From JBGVSA01 sp049840475 (GTDB lineage: Bacteria > Pseudomonadota > Gammaproteobacteria > Burkholderiales > Rhodocyclaceae), in assembly GCA_049840475.1 (NCBI GenBank), contig JASGKX010000001.1, positions 1,240,001-1,304,000 on the forward strand: a stretch of DNA of 64,000 bases, written 5' to 3'. Below the pieces are notes generated by a model. The model did not search any database. It saw nothing but the letters and a program-made list of their open reading frames with translations, and was not told the DNA's origin. Shown here in pieces: positions 8,350-16,991 of this stretch (positions are counted from its first letter, which is position 1; each line of letters starts with the position of its first letter). The position numbers were made by a program, and so were the translations under genes.

Positions 8350-9140
8350 TGACCGCGCTTACTTCTCTTTCGCCCCGCCTGCGTCAGCGCCTGCTGTCGG
8401 GTGTTGCCATCGTGATGCTCTTCGTCGTGTGGGAGGCGGTGTGCGTCGGCTTCGGCATCTCCAACATCGTGCTGCCGCGTCCGAGCGAGATCTTCATCGT
8501 GCTGGTGCAGAAGCTGCCGCTGCTGTGGCCGCACGCCATGCAGACGCTCTACACCACGCTGCTGGGTTTTGCGCTGGGCACGCTGGCCGGCGTGCTCATC
8601 GGCGCACTGATCGGCGTGAGCCGCCTGGCATACGACGTGGCATACCCGATCCTGGTGGGCTTCTCGTCGATCCCAAAGGTGGCCGTGGTGCCGATCTTTG
8701 TCGTGTGGTTTGGCGCCGGCACGGTGCCGGCCGTGCTCACGTCGATGGTGATCTGCATGTTCCCGGTGGTGGTGAACGTGGCGACAGGCCTTGCGCATAC
8801 CGAACCCGAATTGCAGGACGTACTCAAGGTCCTGGGTGCGCGCAAGCTGGACATCCTGTGGAACGTGGGCCTGCCGCGCACGCTGCCGTATCTGTTCGCT
8901 TCGCTCAAGATCGCGCTCACGCTGGCCTTCGTCGGGACGGTGCTGTCCGAGACGGTGGCCGCGAACAAGGGCATCGGAAACATGATGATGATCGCTAGCG
9001 GCAACTTCGATGTGCCCCTGGTCTTTGCCGGCCTGTTCATCCTTGCCGCGATGGGCGTGGCACTCTATGCCCTTTCCGCGCTGCTCGAACGCCGCATGAC
9101 CGGCTGGGCGCAACGCGGCAACGACATCGCCACGGTCTGA
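8346..9140 (+). CDS. ABC transporter permease, SsuC/TauC type
   Basis: This 264-residue inner-membrane permease of the binding-protein-dependent family has about six hydrophobic segments. The cytoplasmic EAA loop reads 'EPELQDVLKVLGARKLDILW' and contacts the ATPase. The start can be 8346 or 8349 (ATGATG). Both lie in the overlap with the ATPase stop codon, which shows coupling. It is followed 19 nt later by the LOG gene, still in the same transcription unit. A permease from the same family is found at the right edge of the window in another nitrogen-heterocycle operon. Confidence 0.93.
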   Translation: MMTALTSLSPRLRQRLLSGVAIVMLFVVWEAVCVGFGISNIVLPRPSEIFIVLVQKLPLLWPHAMQTLYTTLLGFALGTLAGVLIGALIGVSRLAYDVAYPILVGFSSIPKVAVVPIFVVWFGAGTVPAVLTSMVICMFPVVVNVATGLAHTEPELQDVLKVLGARKLDILWNVGLPRTLPYLFASLKIALTLAFVGTVLSETVAANKGIGNMMMIASGNFDVPLVFAGLFILAAMGVALYALSALLERRMTGWAQRGNDIATV

Positions 9141-9159
9141 GAGAAAGGAAACACCCGTT

Positions 9160-9750
9160 ATGAAACTGCGCAGCGTCGCCGTCTACTGCGGCTCCAACTT
9201 CGGTATTTCGCCCATCTACGCCGAGGGCGCCCGCGCCTTGGGTACCACGTTGGCTGGGCTGGGTATCACGCTGATCTACGGCGGCACCCACAAGGGTCTG
9301 ATGGGCGTGGTGGCCGATGCTGCACTCGCCGCTGGCGGCAAGGTGCACGGCGTCATCAGCCGTCGTCTGTTCGAGCGGGGGCACCTGCACGGCGGACTCA
9401 CGCAGCACGAGATCACGCCCGACATGCGCAGCCGCAAGGCGCGCATGGCCGAGCTGGCCGATGGATTCATCGCGCTGCCTGGTGGCCTGGGCACGCTGGA
9501 AGAACTCTTCGAAGTCGCCACGCTGACGCAACTGGGCGACCACGTGAAGCCCAGTGGCGTACTCAACATCAATGGCTTCTACGATCCGATGCGGGCAATG
9601 CTGGAGAACATGGCGCGCGAAGAATTCATGCGCATGGAGCACGTCGACATGATCCATATCGACGCCGATCCCGGCCGCCTGATCGACCGCATGGAAACCT
9701 GGGAGATGCCGACGGTTGAAAAGTGGTTCCCCGCAAAGCCCGCTGCCTGA
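9160..9750 (+). CDS. LOG family protein (TIGR00730), nucleoside 5'-monophosphate phosphoribohydrolase
   Basis: This 196-residue Rossmann-fold protein of the 'lonely guy' family hydrolyses the N-glycosidic bond of nucleoside 5'-monophosphates. It is best known for releasing cytokinin bases. Both family motifs are intact: 'RKARM' (residues 92-96) and 'PGGLGTLEE' (107-115). Residues 8-14 ('VYCGSNF') match the usual N-terminal start. A Shine-Dalgarno 'AAAGGA' precedes the ATG. LOG proteins usually stand alone; here the gene is inside a catabolic operon, 19 nt after the permease. That suggests a role in freeing a base from a nucleotide, or a moonlighting hydrolase step. The biochemical activity is known for the family; the operon role is my inference. 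Confidence 0.9.
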   Translation: MKLRSVAVYCGSNFGISPIYAEGARALGTTLAGLGITLIYGGTHKGLMGVVADAALAAGGKVHGVISRRLFERGHLHGGLTQHEITPDMRSRKARMAELADGFIALPGGLGTLEELFEVATLTQLGDHVKPSGVLNINGFYDPMRAMLENMAREEFMRMEHVDMIHIDADPGRLIDRMETWEMPTVEKWFPAKPAA

Positions 9751-9777
9751 TTCACTCACGACAACAACATACGCACC

Positions 9778-10188
9778 ATGACCCGACTCCGTATCCGTGC
9801 CGGTGGTTTTGATTTCATCGCCGAAACGCACCCTGACGCACCGCAGACCGTCGCCGCCTTCCTCAAGCTGCTGCCGTATCGCCAGAAGCTCATCCACGTC
9901 CGCTGGAGCGGCGAAGGCTGCTGGATTCCGATGGGCGACTTTCAGTTGGGTGTCGACTACGAGAACCACACCAGCCACCCGTCCGTGGGCGACGTGTTGT
10001 TCTACCCCGGCGGCTACAGCGAGACCGAAATCATTCTGGCCTACGGTGCGTGTTCGTTCTCCAGCAAGCTGGGGCAGCTCGCGGGCAATCACTTCCTGAC
10101 CATTGTCGAAGGCAAGGAAAACCTCCGCGCACTGGGCATGAAATGCCTGTGGGAAGGTGCACAGGACGTCGTCTTCGAAGAGGCTTGA
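9778..10188 (+). CDS. DUF3830 family protein, cyclophilin-like fold
   Basis: This 136-residue soluble protein has no signal peptide. It matches the DUF3830 family by length and by the pattern 'HVRWSGEGCWIP' and 'ENHTSHPSVGDVLFYPGGYSE', with 'AYGACSFSSKLGQLAGNHF' after it. The fold is thought to be cyclophilin-like, but I know of no proven reaction. Family members often sit beside amidohydrolases, racemases and nitrogen-compound importers, as here. It is the last gene of the island operon, 27 nt after the LOG gene, and is followed by two palindromes. A role as an isomerase or hydrolase on a pathway intermediate is conceivable but not shown. Confidence 0.78.
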   Translation: MTRLRIRAGGFDFIAETHPDAPQTVAAFLKLLPYRQKLIHVRWSGEGCWIPMGDFQLGVDYENHTSHPSVGDVLFYPGGYSETEIILAYGACSFSSKLGQLAGNHFLTIVEGKENLRALGMKCLWEGAQDVVFEEA

Positions 10189-10204
10189 ATCGGAAGCCAC
10201 CCCG

Positions 10205-10246
10205 GCGCGAGTACACATCGCAATCGAACACGATGTGTACTCGCGC
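10205..10246. terminator. Perfect 16-bp inverted repeat between convergent operons
   Basis: GCGCGAGTACACATCG (10205-10220) is repeated exactly inverted at 10231-10246 with a 10-nt loop. It lies 16 nt after the DUF3830 stop and between convergent genes, so a bidirectional terminator is likely. There is no strong T-run on either side. Confidence 0.55.
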
Positions 10247-10250
10247 TGTT

Positions 10251-10278
10251 GTGCCCGCTGGTCATCTTCAGCGGGCAC
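10251..10278. terminator. Second perfect 10-bp inverted repeat, tandem to the first
   Basis: GTGCCCGCTG (10251-10260) pairs with CAGCGGGCAC (10269-10278) across an 8-nt loop. It stands only 4 nt from the first palindrome. The pair probably insulates the catabolic operon from the RND operon that converges on it. Confidence 0.5.
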
Positions 10279-10330
10279 GCATCAGAACGTAGCCAACGGG
10301 CGCCAGAGAATCAGTGCCGCCGCCAATACG

Positions 10331-13300
10331 TCAGGCCTGCTCGGCAGGCTCCGTCCGTTGCGCATTGGCGCCATGCTTGTCGCCAATGTGGAACCGGCGT
10401 TTGATGTACGCCGCAAGATCGTCGACGTACGTATAGACCACCGGAATGACGAGCAGGCTCAGCAACGTCGAGGTCAGCAAACCGCCGATCACGATGATGG
10501 CCATCGGTTGCCGGAAGCTGGGGTCGGCACCGAAGCCGACCGCAATCGGCAGCATGCCCGCGCCCATCGCGATGGTGGTCATCAGGATCGGGCGCGAACG
10601 CTTGTGGCAGGCGTCGATCAGCGCGTCGAAGCGGCTCATGCCGTGTTCGCGGCGCGCCATGATCGCGTACTCAACGAGCAGAATCGAGTTCTTGGTGACG
10701 ATGCCCATCAGCATCAGCACGCCGATCACGGCGGGCATGCCAAAGCTACCGCCGGTTGCGAGTAGCGCGACGAGCGCGCCGCCGACGGCCAGCGGCAACG
10801 CCATCAGGATTGTGCCGGGCTGCAGGAAGTCGTGGAACAACAGTACGAGCACGACATAGACGCAGAGCAGGCCGATGGCCATCGCGATACCGAAGCTGCC
10901 GAGCATTTCGCTCATGCGCTGCAATTCACCCTGCTCGACGATGCTCACGCCCTGCGGTAGCGACTTCATGGCGGGCAGCGCACGCACTTCGCGCATGACC
11001 TCGCCGAGCGGTCGGCCGTTGAGTTCGACCGACAGCGTGACGTTGCGGTAGCGATCGATGCGGTCGATCTGCGAGGGGCCGCTGCCTATGCGGATGTCGG
11101 CCAGCGAGGACAGCGCGACCTGTCCTTCGCTGCCACGCACTCGCAATCCGGCGATGCGGTCGAGGTCTCCGCGCACGGCCGGGTCGAGCTGCACGCGCAC
11201 GCTGACCTGGCGCTGCGGCAGGTTGAGCTTGTTGAGGCTGCTCGAATAGTCGCCGTAGGTGGCCAGGCGCACGGCTTCGGCCAGCACGTCAACGGTGACG
11301 CCGTACTGCGCGGCGCGCGCTGCATCGGGCACGATCTGGATTTCGGGGCGCTGCAGCGCCGTGCCCGATGTGACGGCACCGACGCCGCGCAGCGTACGCA
11401 TATCCCGTTCAAGCGCGGCAGCGGCGTTGGCGAGCGCGCCGGCATCATCACTGGCCAGCGTGACTTCGAGCTTTTCGCCGCTGTTGCCGCGACCGACGTT
11501 GATGCGCACACCGGGCAGTCCGGCGAGCTTGGCGCGGATCTGCTCTTCGACCACTGGCTGCTTCGGCCGTTTTCCGCGTGGTGTCATGTCGACCGTGAGG
11601 TCGGCGCTGTTGACGGCGCTGCTCGTGGAAGCCTCCATCCCGCCGCCGCTGCTCGCGGTGCCGACCGAGGTGAACACCCGCGTCACCTCGGGCAATTCGC
11701 GGATCAACGTGTCGGCACGCAGCGCGAGTTTTTCGGTGTCGGCGAGTGAGCTGCCCGGTGGCAGCGTCAGCGTCACGCGTGTCTGCCCGTCGTCCATGGC
11801 CGGCATGAAAGCGGTCAACAGGAACGGCACGAGTGCCAGCGAGACGGCGAAGAGGGCGCATGCGGCGAGCAGCGTGCGGCCGCGATGATGCAGGCACGCC
11901 GAGACCCAGCCGAGGTAGCGTGTCATCAATGCCGAGTCGCCCTTCGGCTCGTGCTGCGGCGCTTTCATGAAGTACGCCGCCATCATCGGGGTCAGCAGGC
12001 GCGCAACGAGCAGCGAGACGATCACCGCCACCGAGGCGGTGAGCCCGAACTGGCGGAAGATCAGGCCCGGAATGCCGCCCATGAATGCGGTTGGCAAAAA
12101 CACCGCGACGAGCGTGAAGGTGGTCGCGATGACGGCGAGCCCGATTTCGTCGGCGGCTTCCATCGCCGCCTGGAATGGCGTCTTGCCCATGCCCTGATGG
12201 CGCGCGATGTTCTCGACCTCGACGATTGCGTCGTCGACGAGAATGCCGATCACGAGCGCCAGCGCGAGCAGCGAGACGGTGTTGAGCGAAAAGCCCAGCC
12301 ACTGCATTGCGAAGAAGGTCGGGATGATCGACAGCGGCAGCGCGGTGGCGGAGATGATGGTGGCACGCCAGTCCCGCAGGAAGAACCACACCACGATGAC
12401 GGCGAGGATCGCGCCTTCGAGCAGCAGGTGCATCGAGCCGTGGTAGTTGTCGACGATCGGCTCGACCGTATTGGAGATTTCGCGGATTTTTGCCTGCGGA
12501 TGCGTCGTCTGGAATGCGCTCACCGCTGCGCGAATCTCGTCGCGCACGGCGACGTCGGAGAACCCCCGCTGGCGCGTGACCTGGAAGCCGGTGGCCGGTT
12601 TGCCGTCAACGAAGGCGAGCGTCGAACGCTCGGCGTGCGTATCGGACACGCGTGCGACCTGATCGAGCCGGATACGACGCCCGTCGCTCAGCGGAATCTG
12701 CAGCGCGGCGACGGCGTCCGCGTCATTGACTGCGGCCGGCACGCGGAACGACTGAATCTGGCCGCCGACTTCGCCGCGCCCGCCGGAGGCGTCCTGCTGC
12801 ACGGCCTTGAGCTGCTGCGACACATCCGCCAGCGTTACACCCATGCCGGTCATCAGCGCCGGATCGAGGTCCACGTGCACCTCGCGGTCGATGCCGCCGA
12901 CGCGTGCGACCGAGGACACACCCTTGACCGAAAGCAGCGCCTTGCTGATGTCGTTGTCGATGAACCACGACAGTTCATCCTCGCGCATGTTCGGTGCGTC
13001 GACCACGTAGGTCAGCAGCGCGCTGCCCGCAGCGGTGACCTTCGCGACGGTCGGTGTGTTCATCTTCGACGGAAGATCGGGCTTGGCCGAGTCGACGGCG
13101 TTGCGCACTTCGTTGAGCGCTTCTTCCGAGTCCTTCTCAAGATCGAAGGACACGTTGATCGACACCGAGCCGTCGGTGATCGTCGTGGTGATGTGATCGA
13201 GCAACGTGAGCGAGGCGAGCTTGTCCTCGATCTTGCGTGCGACCTCGGTTTCGAGTTGCGCTGGTGCGGCACCTTCGAGCGAGGCCGAGATGGTCACCGT

Positions 13301-13429
13301 CGGCAGGTCCATGTCCGGAAAGTCCTGAATCGCGAGCCGATTCAGGCTGTACAGACCGACCAGCGTGAGCAGGGCAAAGAGCAGCAGCGACGGGACCGGA
13401 TTTCGAATTGCCCAGGCGGAAAAATTCAC
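10331..13429 (-). CDS. RND efflux pump inner-membrane permease (HAE1/AcrB superfamily)
   Basis: This 1032-residue proton-driven exporter is the usual length for the hydrophobe/amphiphile efflux class. It begins 'MNFSAWAIRNPVPSLLLFAL', typical of the MdtBC/MexF-like branch. The TM4 proton-relay acidic pair is in 'GILVDDAIVEVENIARHQG'. Two large periplasmic domains follow TM1 and TM7 in the two internal repeats. The second-half TM region carries 'MGIVTKNSILLVEYA' and 'RSRPILMTT'. Its ATG overlaps the adaptor stop by 4 nt. It is the last gene of a NodT-MFP-RND operon running left. The substrate is not predictable; antibiotics, dyes or aromatic compounds are typical. Confidence 0.93.
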   Translation of the reverse strand: MNFSAWAIRNPVPSLLLFALLTLVGLYSLNRLAIQDFPDMDLPTVTISASLEGAAPAQLETEVARKIEDKLASLTLLDHITTTITDGSVSINVSFDLEKDSEEALNEVRNAVDSAKPDLPSKMNTPTVAKVTAAGSALLTYVVDAPNMREDELSWFIDNDISKALLSVKGVSSVARVGGIDREVHVDLDPALMTGMGVTLADVSQQLKAVQQDASGGRGEVGGQIQSFRVPAAVNDADAVAALQIPLSDGRRIRLDQVARVSDTHAERSTLAFVDGKPATGFQVTRQRGFSDVAVRDEIRAAVSAFQTTHPQAKIREISNTVEPIVDNYHGSMHLLLEGAILAVIVVWFFLRDWRATIISATALPLSIIPTFFAMQWLGFSLNTVSLLALALVIGILVDDAIVEVENIARHQGMGKTPFQAAMEAADEIGLAVIATTFTLVAVFLPTAFMGGIPGLIFRQFGLTASVAVIVSLLVARLLTPMMAAYFMKAPQHEPKGDSALMTRYLGWVSACLHHRGRTLLAACALFAVSLALVPFLLTAFMPAMDDGQTRVTLTLPPGSSLADTEKLALRADTLIRELPEVTRVFTSVGTASSGGGMEASTSSAVNSADLTVDMTPRGKRPKQPVVEEQIRAKLAGLPGVRINVGRGNSGEKLEVTLASDDAGALANAAAALERDMRTLRGVGAVTSGTALQRPEIQIVPDAARAAQYGVTVDVLAEAVRLATYGDYSSSLNKLNLPQRQVSVRVQLDPAVRGDLDRIAGLRVRGSEGQVALSSLADIRIGSGPSQIDRIDRYRNVTLSVELNGRPLGEVMREVRALPAMKSLPQGVSIVEQGELQRMSEMLGSFGIAMAIGLLCVYVVLVLLFHDFLQPGTILMALPLAVGGALVALLATGGSFGMPAVIGVLMLMGIVTKNSILLVEYAIMARREHGMSRFDALIDACHKRSRPILMTTIAMGAGMLPIAVGFGADPSFRQPMAIIVIGGLLTSTLLSLLVIPVVYTYVDDLAAYIKRRFHIGDKHGANAQRTEPAEQA

Positions 13430-14538
13430 GGGGCCTCCTTGGCGATCTCGACCAGATCGCCGTCGGCGAGGAATCCGCCGCCCGAGGCAACGAGCTTCAT
13501 GTCGGCGTTGATGCCGTCGCGCAGTTGGACGAGGTCGTCGTGACGCATGCCGGTCGTGACGCGATGGCGAACGACGCGATTGTCGGTGCCGATTTCGAAC
13601 ACATAGGACAACCCGTCACGCTGTACGACCGCCGCTTCGGGCACCGCGAGTACCTGCGCCTCGCCGGCTTCGATGCGACCATTGCCAAACATGCCGGCCG
13701 TTGCGCCCGCGGGCAGACTGACCGTGACATTGGCGCGACTCGTCGTGGTCGACAGCGTAGGTGCGACGAGTCTTACTTTGCCTGTGAGCTGGCCGCCGTC
13801 GGGCAATTGCACTTCGGCCTTGGCGCCCGGCTGAACGCGCACGAGCTGTTTGGCGTTGACTTCGGCCTGCCATTCGAGTCGGCCCTGACGTTGCAGGCGG
13901 AACAGTTCGGTGCCGGCGCTGACGACCTGGCCCAGCAATGCGCTCTTTGCCGTGATGATGCCGTCATCGACCGCAACGATGCGTGTGTGCGCCAGTGTCA
14001 CCTTTTGTGCTGCGACCTGGGCCTCGGCCTGTTTGACGCTCGCATCGGCGGTTGCCTCCGTCGCGAGGTAATCGTTGATCTGCTGTTCGGACAACGCGCC
14101 CGTGTCCTTGACTTCGCGCGCTCGTGAGGCGTTCGCTCGAGCTTGCACGAGGCTTGCACGCGCCGACGCGAGCGCGGCTTCGTAGCGGCGCAGATCGGCC
14201 TCTACCGTGTCGCGCGCAAGTTCAGCGAGTAATTGGCCGCGCCGGACAGTGTCGCCAACGTCGGCGTGCAGTGCGGCCACGCGCAGGCCGCCCGTTTCTG
14301 CGCCGATCAGTGCTTCTTGCCACGCGACGATGCTGCCGCTCGCGGCGAGTTCGACCGGCCATGAACGTTCGACGGGCTTGACCGGAACGACCGTGAGCAC
14401 CGCACGCGGTGTGGCCGGTGTATTGGCGCGTCCAGGACGGGCGACGAGTGTGACTGCGCCCGCGCCGATCAACAGCACGGTCAGCACAGCGATGAGCGGG
14501 CGCCGACGCAGCAGGGTGGGGAGGGATGTGAGTGTCAT
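13426..14538 (-). CDS. RND efflux periplasmic adaptor subunit (membrane fusion protein)
   Basis: This 370-residue adaptor links the RND pump to the outer-membrane channel. It has an N-terminal hydrophobic anchor ('LIAVLTVLLIGAGAVTLVA'). A lipoyl/biotinyl half-motif follows ('GGLRVAALHADVGDTVRRGQ'), then an alpha-helical hairpin from about residue 105 to 165 (Ala/Arg/Glu-rich). A second lipoyl half and a beta-barrel complete it. There is no lipobox cysteine, so it is anchored by its helix. Both ends overlap the neighbouring genes by 4 nt (14535-14538 and 13426-13429), showing tight translational coupling within the operon. Confidence 0.92.
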   Translation of the reverse strand: MTLTSLPTLLRRRPLIAVLTVLLIGAGAVTLVARPGRANTPATPRAVLTVVPVKPVERSWPVELAASGSIVAWQEALIGAETGGLRVAALHADVGDTVRRGQLLAELARDTVEADLRRYEAALASARASLVQARANASRAREVKDTGALSEQQINDYLATEATADASVKQAEAQVAAQKVTLAHTRIVAVDDGIITAKSALLGQVVSAGTELFRLQRQGRLEWQAEVNAKQLVRVQPGAKAEVQLPDGGQLTGKVRLVAPTLSTTTSRANVTVSLPAGATAGMFGNGRIEAGEAQVLAVPEAAVVQRDGLSYVFEIGTDNRVVRHRVTTGMRHDDLVQLRDGINADMKLVASGGGFLADGDLVEIAKEAP

Positions 14539-15918
14539 GAACGGGTTCCTTCGTCGCCTTGCCAGCCACCGCCGACGGCCTTGTAGAGCGCAATCCAGTA
14601 TTCGAGGCGAGCCTGGCGCAGTTCAAGCAGGCTGATCTGTGCGCTGATCGCGTTGCGCCGCGCGGTTTCGAGGTCGAGCTGGCTGGCACCGCCTGCGCGG
14701 CGGTGCTGCTCGGTTGCATTCAGATAGCTGGCGTAGCCTTCGGCGCTGCGTCGCGCGGCGTCTTCGCGCTCGGCCATGCTGTCGAGCCGTGCGAGCGCTT
14801 GTTCGACTTCCTTGACGGCGTCGCGAACGGTCTGCCGGTAGCTTGCGAATGCCGCGTCGTAGTCGGCCTTGGCGCTTTGAATGGAGGCGTCGATCGAGCC
14901 ACCGTCGAAAATCGGCAGCGAGAGCGACGGGCCGAAGGACCACGGAGTGCCGACACTCAGACCGCGCGTGCGCGAGGTGCCGATCGAACCCGAAAGCGTG
15001 AGACTGGGCCAGCGCTGTGCTTCGGCTACGCCGATCAGTGCTGAGGTTGAAGCGAGCGTGCGCTCGGCGGAAACGACGTCGGGCCGTTGGCGCAGCAGAT
15101 CGGCCGGCACTGCAGCGACTTCGAGTCCAGCCGGCTCGGGCAGTGTGGCGACGGCTTCGCCCAGGCGCGCGCGGAGGTCGGATTCTTCAAGGCCGGTCAG
15201 TGCGACCAGACTCTTGATCTGCACCGTGCACTCGACTTTCTGAGCGAGCGCCGTGGCCTGCGTGTTGGCGGCGGAGGCCTCCGCAAGCCTCACGTCGGCA
15301 GGCGCGGTGAAGCCCGCTTTGCCGGACAGCGTGATCAGGGTCAAGGTGCTCGCCTGCGAGGCCGCCTGTTCTTCGTAGTACTGCTGTTTGAGACGGCAGG
15401 CGCGGTAGTCCACGTAGTTCTGCGCGACCTCGGCCACGAGAGACACGCGTGCGCTCTGCCAGTCGGCCTGGCTACCTTCGAGCAACGCTCCCGAGGATTC
15501 GACGTCGCGTCGACGCTTGCCGAAGAGATCGATTTCCCACGACGCGTCGAACGAAGCGGTGTCGGTTTCGGATATACCAGTGGAACGGCGCAGCGAACCC
15601 GTGCGGGTGGCGCTCGCGTTTCCGGTCAGCGAAGGCCACAGCGCGGCGCCAGCGCCGGCGCGCGCCGCGCGTGCCTTGTCGATCGCGGCGGCGGCTTTGT
15701 CCAGGCTTGGGCTGTCCTGCTGTGCGGCGTCGATCAGGCCGTCGAGGACCGGGTCCTCGAACTGGCTCCACCACGCGCGGATGTTCAACGAGTGGTCCTT
15801 GCTGCGCCGTTTGCCAATGTGGGGGCACCGGCACTTCGGGCCGTCGATAGTCCGGCCCGACTGCACAAGCGGCCAGCAAAACGGCGCTTGCGCAGCACAA
15901 CATCGATCGTAACTGCAT
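14535..15918 (-). pseudogene. NodT-type RND outer-membrane efflux lipoprotein, frameshifted near the N-terminus as sequenced
   Basis: The start ATG at 15918 gives a lipoprotein signal peptide (MQLRSMLCCASAVLLAAC) with the lipid-carrying Cys at residue 18. The typical 'AVGPDYRRPEVPVPPHW' follows. About 38 codons in, near 15800, the frame shifts: the rest of the channel ('IRAWWSQFEDPVLDGLIDAA' onward to 'WIALYKAVGGGW') is one base out. Removing one G at the GG of CAAGGACC restores a 460-residue protein of normal family length. It is the first gene of the RND operon. As given, the signal peptide and the channel cannot be made as one protein. A base-call error is plausible because the rest of the gene is undamaged. 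Confidence 0.8.
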
Positions 15919-15982
15919 GTTTTTCTTGGCAACTCCTATTGAGTTAGGAGCCTAGCATCGATGCAGTGTGCTATAAATCGAC

Positions 15983-15997
15983 GTAAATCGAATTTAC
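15983..15997. promoter_or_regulatory. Palindrome in the NodT/LysR divergent promoter, candidate LysR operator
   Basis: GTAAAT-CGA-ATTTAC is a perfect 6-bp-arm palindrome in an AT-rich patch, 65 bp upstream of the efflux operon start and 20 bp upstream of the lysR start. Position and symmetry fit a LysR-type box that controls both genes. Confidence 0.5.
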
Positions 15998-16016
15998 AGT
16001 CTCATGTAATCGAACA

Positions 16017-16961
16017 ATGATCGACAAACTACGCAGCATGGCGGTGTTCGCGCGTGTGGCCGAGGCCGGCTCGTTCCGGCGCGCGGCCGAGCGCCTGGGC
16101 CTGTCGGCGTCCGTTGTCAGCCATCATGTGACGCATCTGGAAGATGAGCTGGGCGTGCAGTTGCTCTACCGCTCCACGCGGCACGTTGCCATGACCGACG
16201 CGGGTCGCCGCTTCTTTGAGTCCTGCAGCGCAATGCTCGAATCGGCCGAGGAGGCACTCGGCTCACTCAACGAAGAAGAGCCCGTCGGTGTGTTGCGGCT
16301 GGTGGCGCCGACATCGTTCTCGTCTGGGCCGTTCGTCCATGACGTGGCCGAGTTCTGCCAGCGCTACCCGCGCGCCGATGTTCGTCTGGAATTCGACGAC
16401 AGACCTCGCAATCTGATCCAGGAAGGCATCGACTTGATGCTGTGCTTCGGCCCGCAGCCGAGTTCCACGCTAGTGAGCCGGACCTTGTTCCACACCCGGC
16501 CTTCGATCTGGGCGTCGCCGGACTATCTAGCCTCGTACACGGCGATCGACTCGCTTGAACTGCTTCAGGATGCGCGCTGGATACGGATGGGGCAGGCGGA
16601 GGAGATCGAACTGCTGTCGCCGGACGGGCAGACCGTCCGTGTGCGACCGCGCACGCGGATCAGTGTCAATAGCGTCAAGGCCCAGCATGAATTCGCGCTC
16701 GCCGGTCTCGGGCTGGTGGAGGCGCCTGCATTCAGCGTCGGCGACGACGTTGCCAAGGGCCGCCTCGTGCAGGTGCTTCCGGGCTGGTCGTTCAAGCCCT
16801 TTCCGTGCTGCGCCCTTTTTCCGGCCAAAGCCAACGTCAATTCCCTGGCACGGCGGTTTTTTGATTTCCTCTGGGCGAAACTCGAAGAACACCGAGTAGA
16901 GATGGCCGAGCGCGAATTGTCCGACGACCCGGCGATACCGCCTCTGCCACGCACGCCGTAG
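16017..16961 (+). CDS. LysR-type transcriptional regulator divergent from the RND efflux operon
   Basis: This 314-residue regulator starts 'MIDKLRSMAVFARVAEAGSF' with the helix-turn-helix 'RRAAERLGLSASVVSHHVTHLEDELG' in the first 60 residues (written here only as a region: residues 21-46). The effector domain begins near residue 92 ('GVLRLVAPTSFSSGPF'). The pattern belongs to the CrgA/AaeR-like group often found beside efflux operons. The gene is transcribed away from the NodT gene with about 100 bp between the starts, and a palindrome lies in that gap. It most likely regulates the pump and itself. The C-terminal tail 'PPLPRTP' is uncommon but short. Confidence 0.9.
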   Translation: MIDKLRSMAVFARVAEAGSFRRAAERLGLSASVVSHHVTHLEDELGVQLLYRSTRHVAMTDAGRRFFESCSAMLESAEEALGSLNEEEPVGVLRLVAPTSFSSGPFVHDVAEFCQRYPRADVRLEFDDRPRNLIQEGIDLMLCFGPQPSSTLVSRTLFHTRPSIWASPDYLASYTAIDSLELLQDARWIRMGQAEEIELLSPDGQTVRVRPRTRISVNSVKAQHEFALAGLGLVEAPAFSVGDDVAKGRLVQVLPGWSFKPFPCCALFPAKANVNSLARRFFDFLWAKLEEHRVEMAERELSDDPAIPPLPRTP

Positions 16962-16991
16962 ACGGGCGAGCACGTTCTTCCGCGCGTTCGC

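Noticed and set aside
10205..10246. 16-bp palindrome as a recombination or dif-like site
   Set aside because: It has no dif-like core and no integrase nearby; its place between convergent genes fits termination better.
11885..13543. Long open frame (552 codons) opposite the RND gene
   Set aside because: It is Arg/His/Asp-rich with no family pattern, and the opposite strand encodes a full RND pump. Such mirror frames are common in GC-rich genes.
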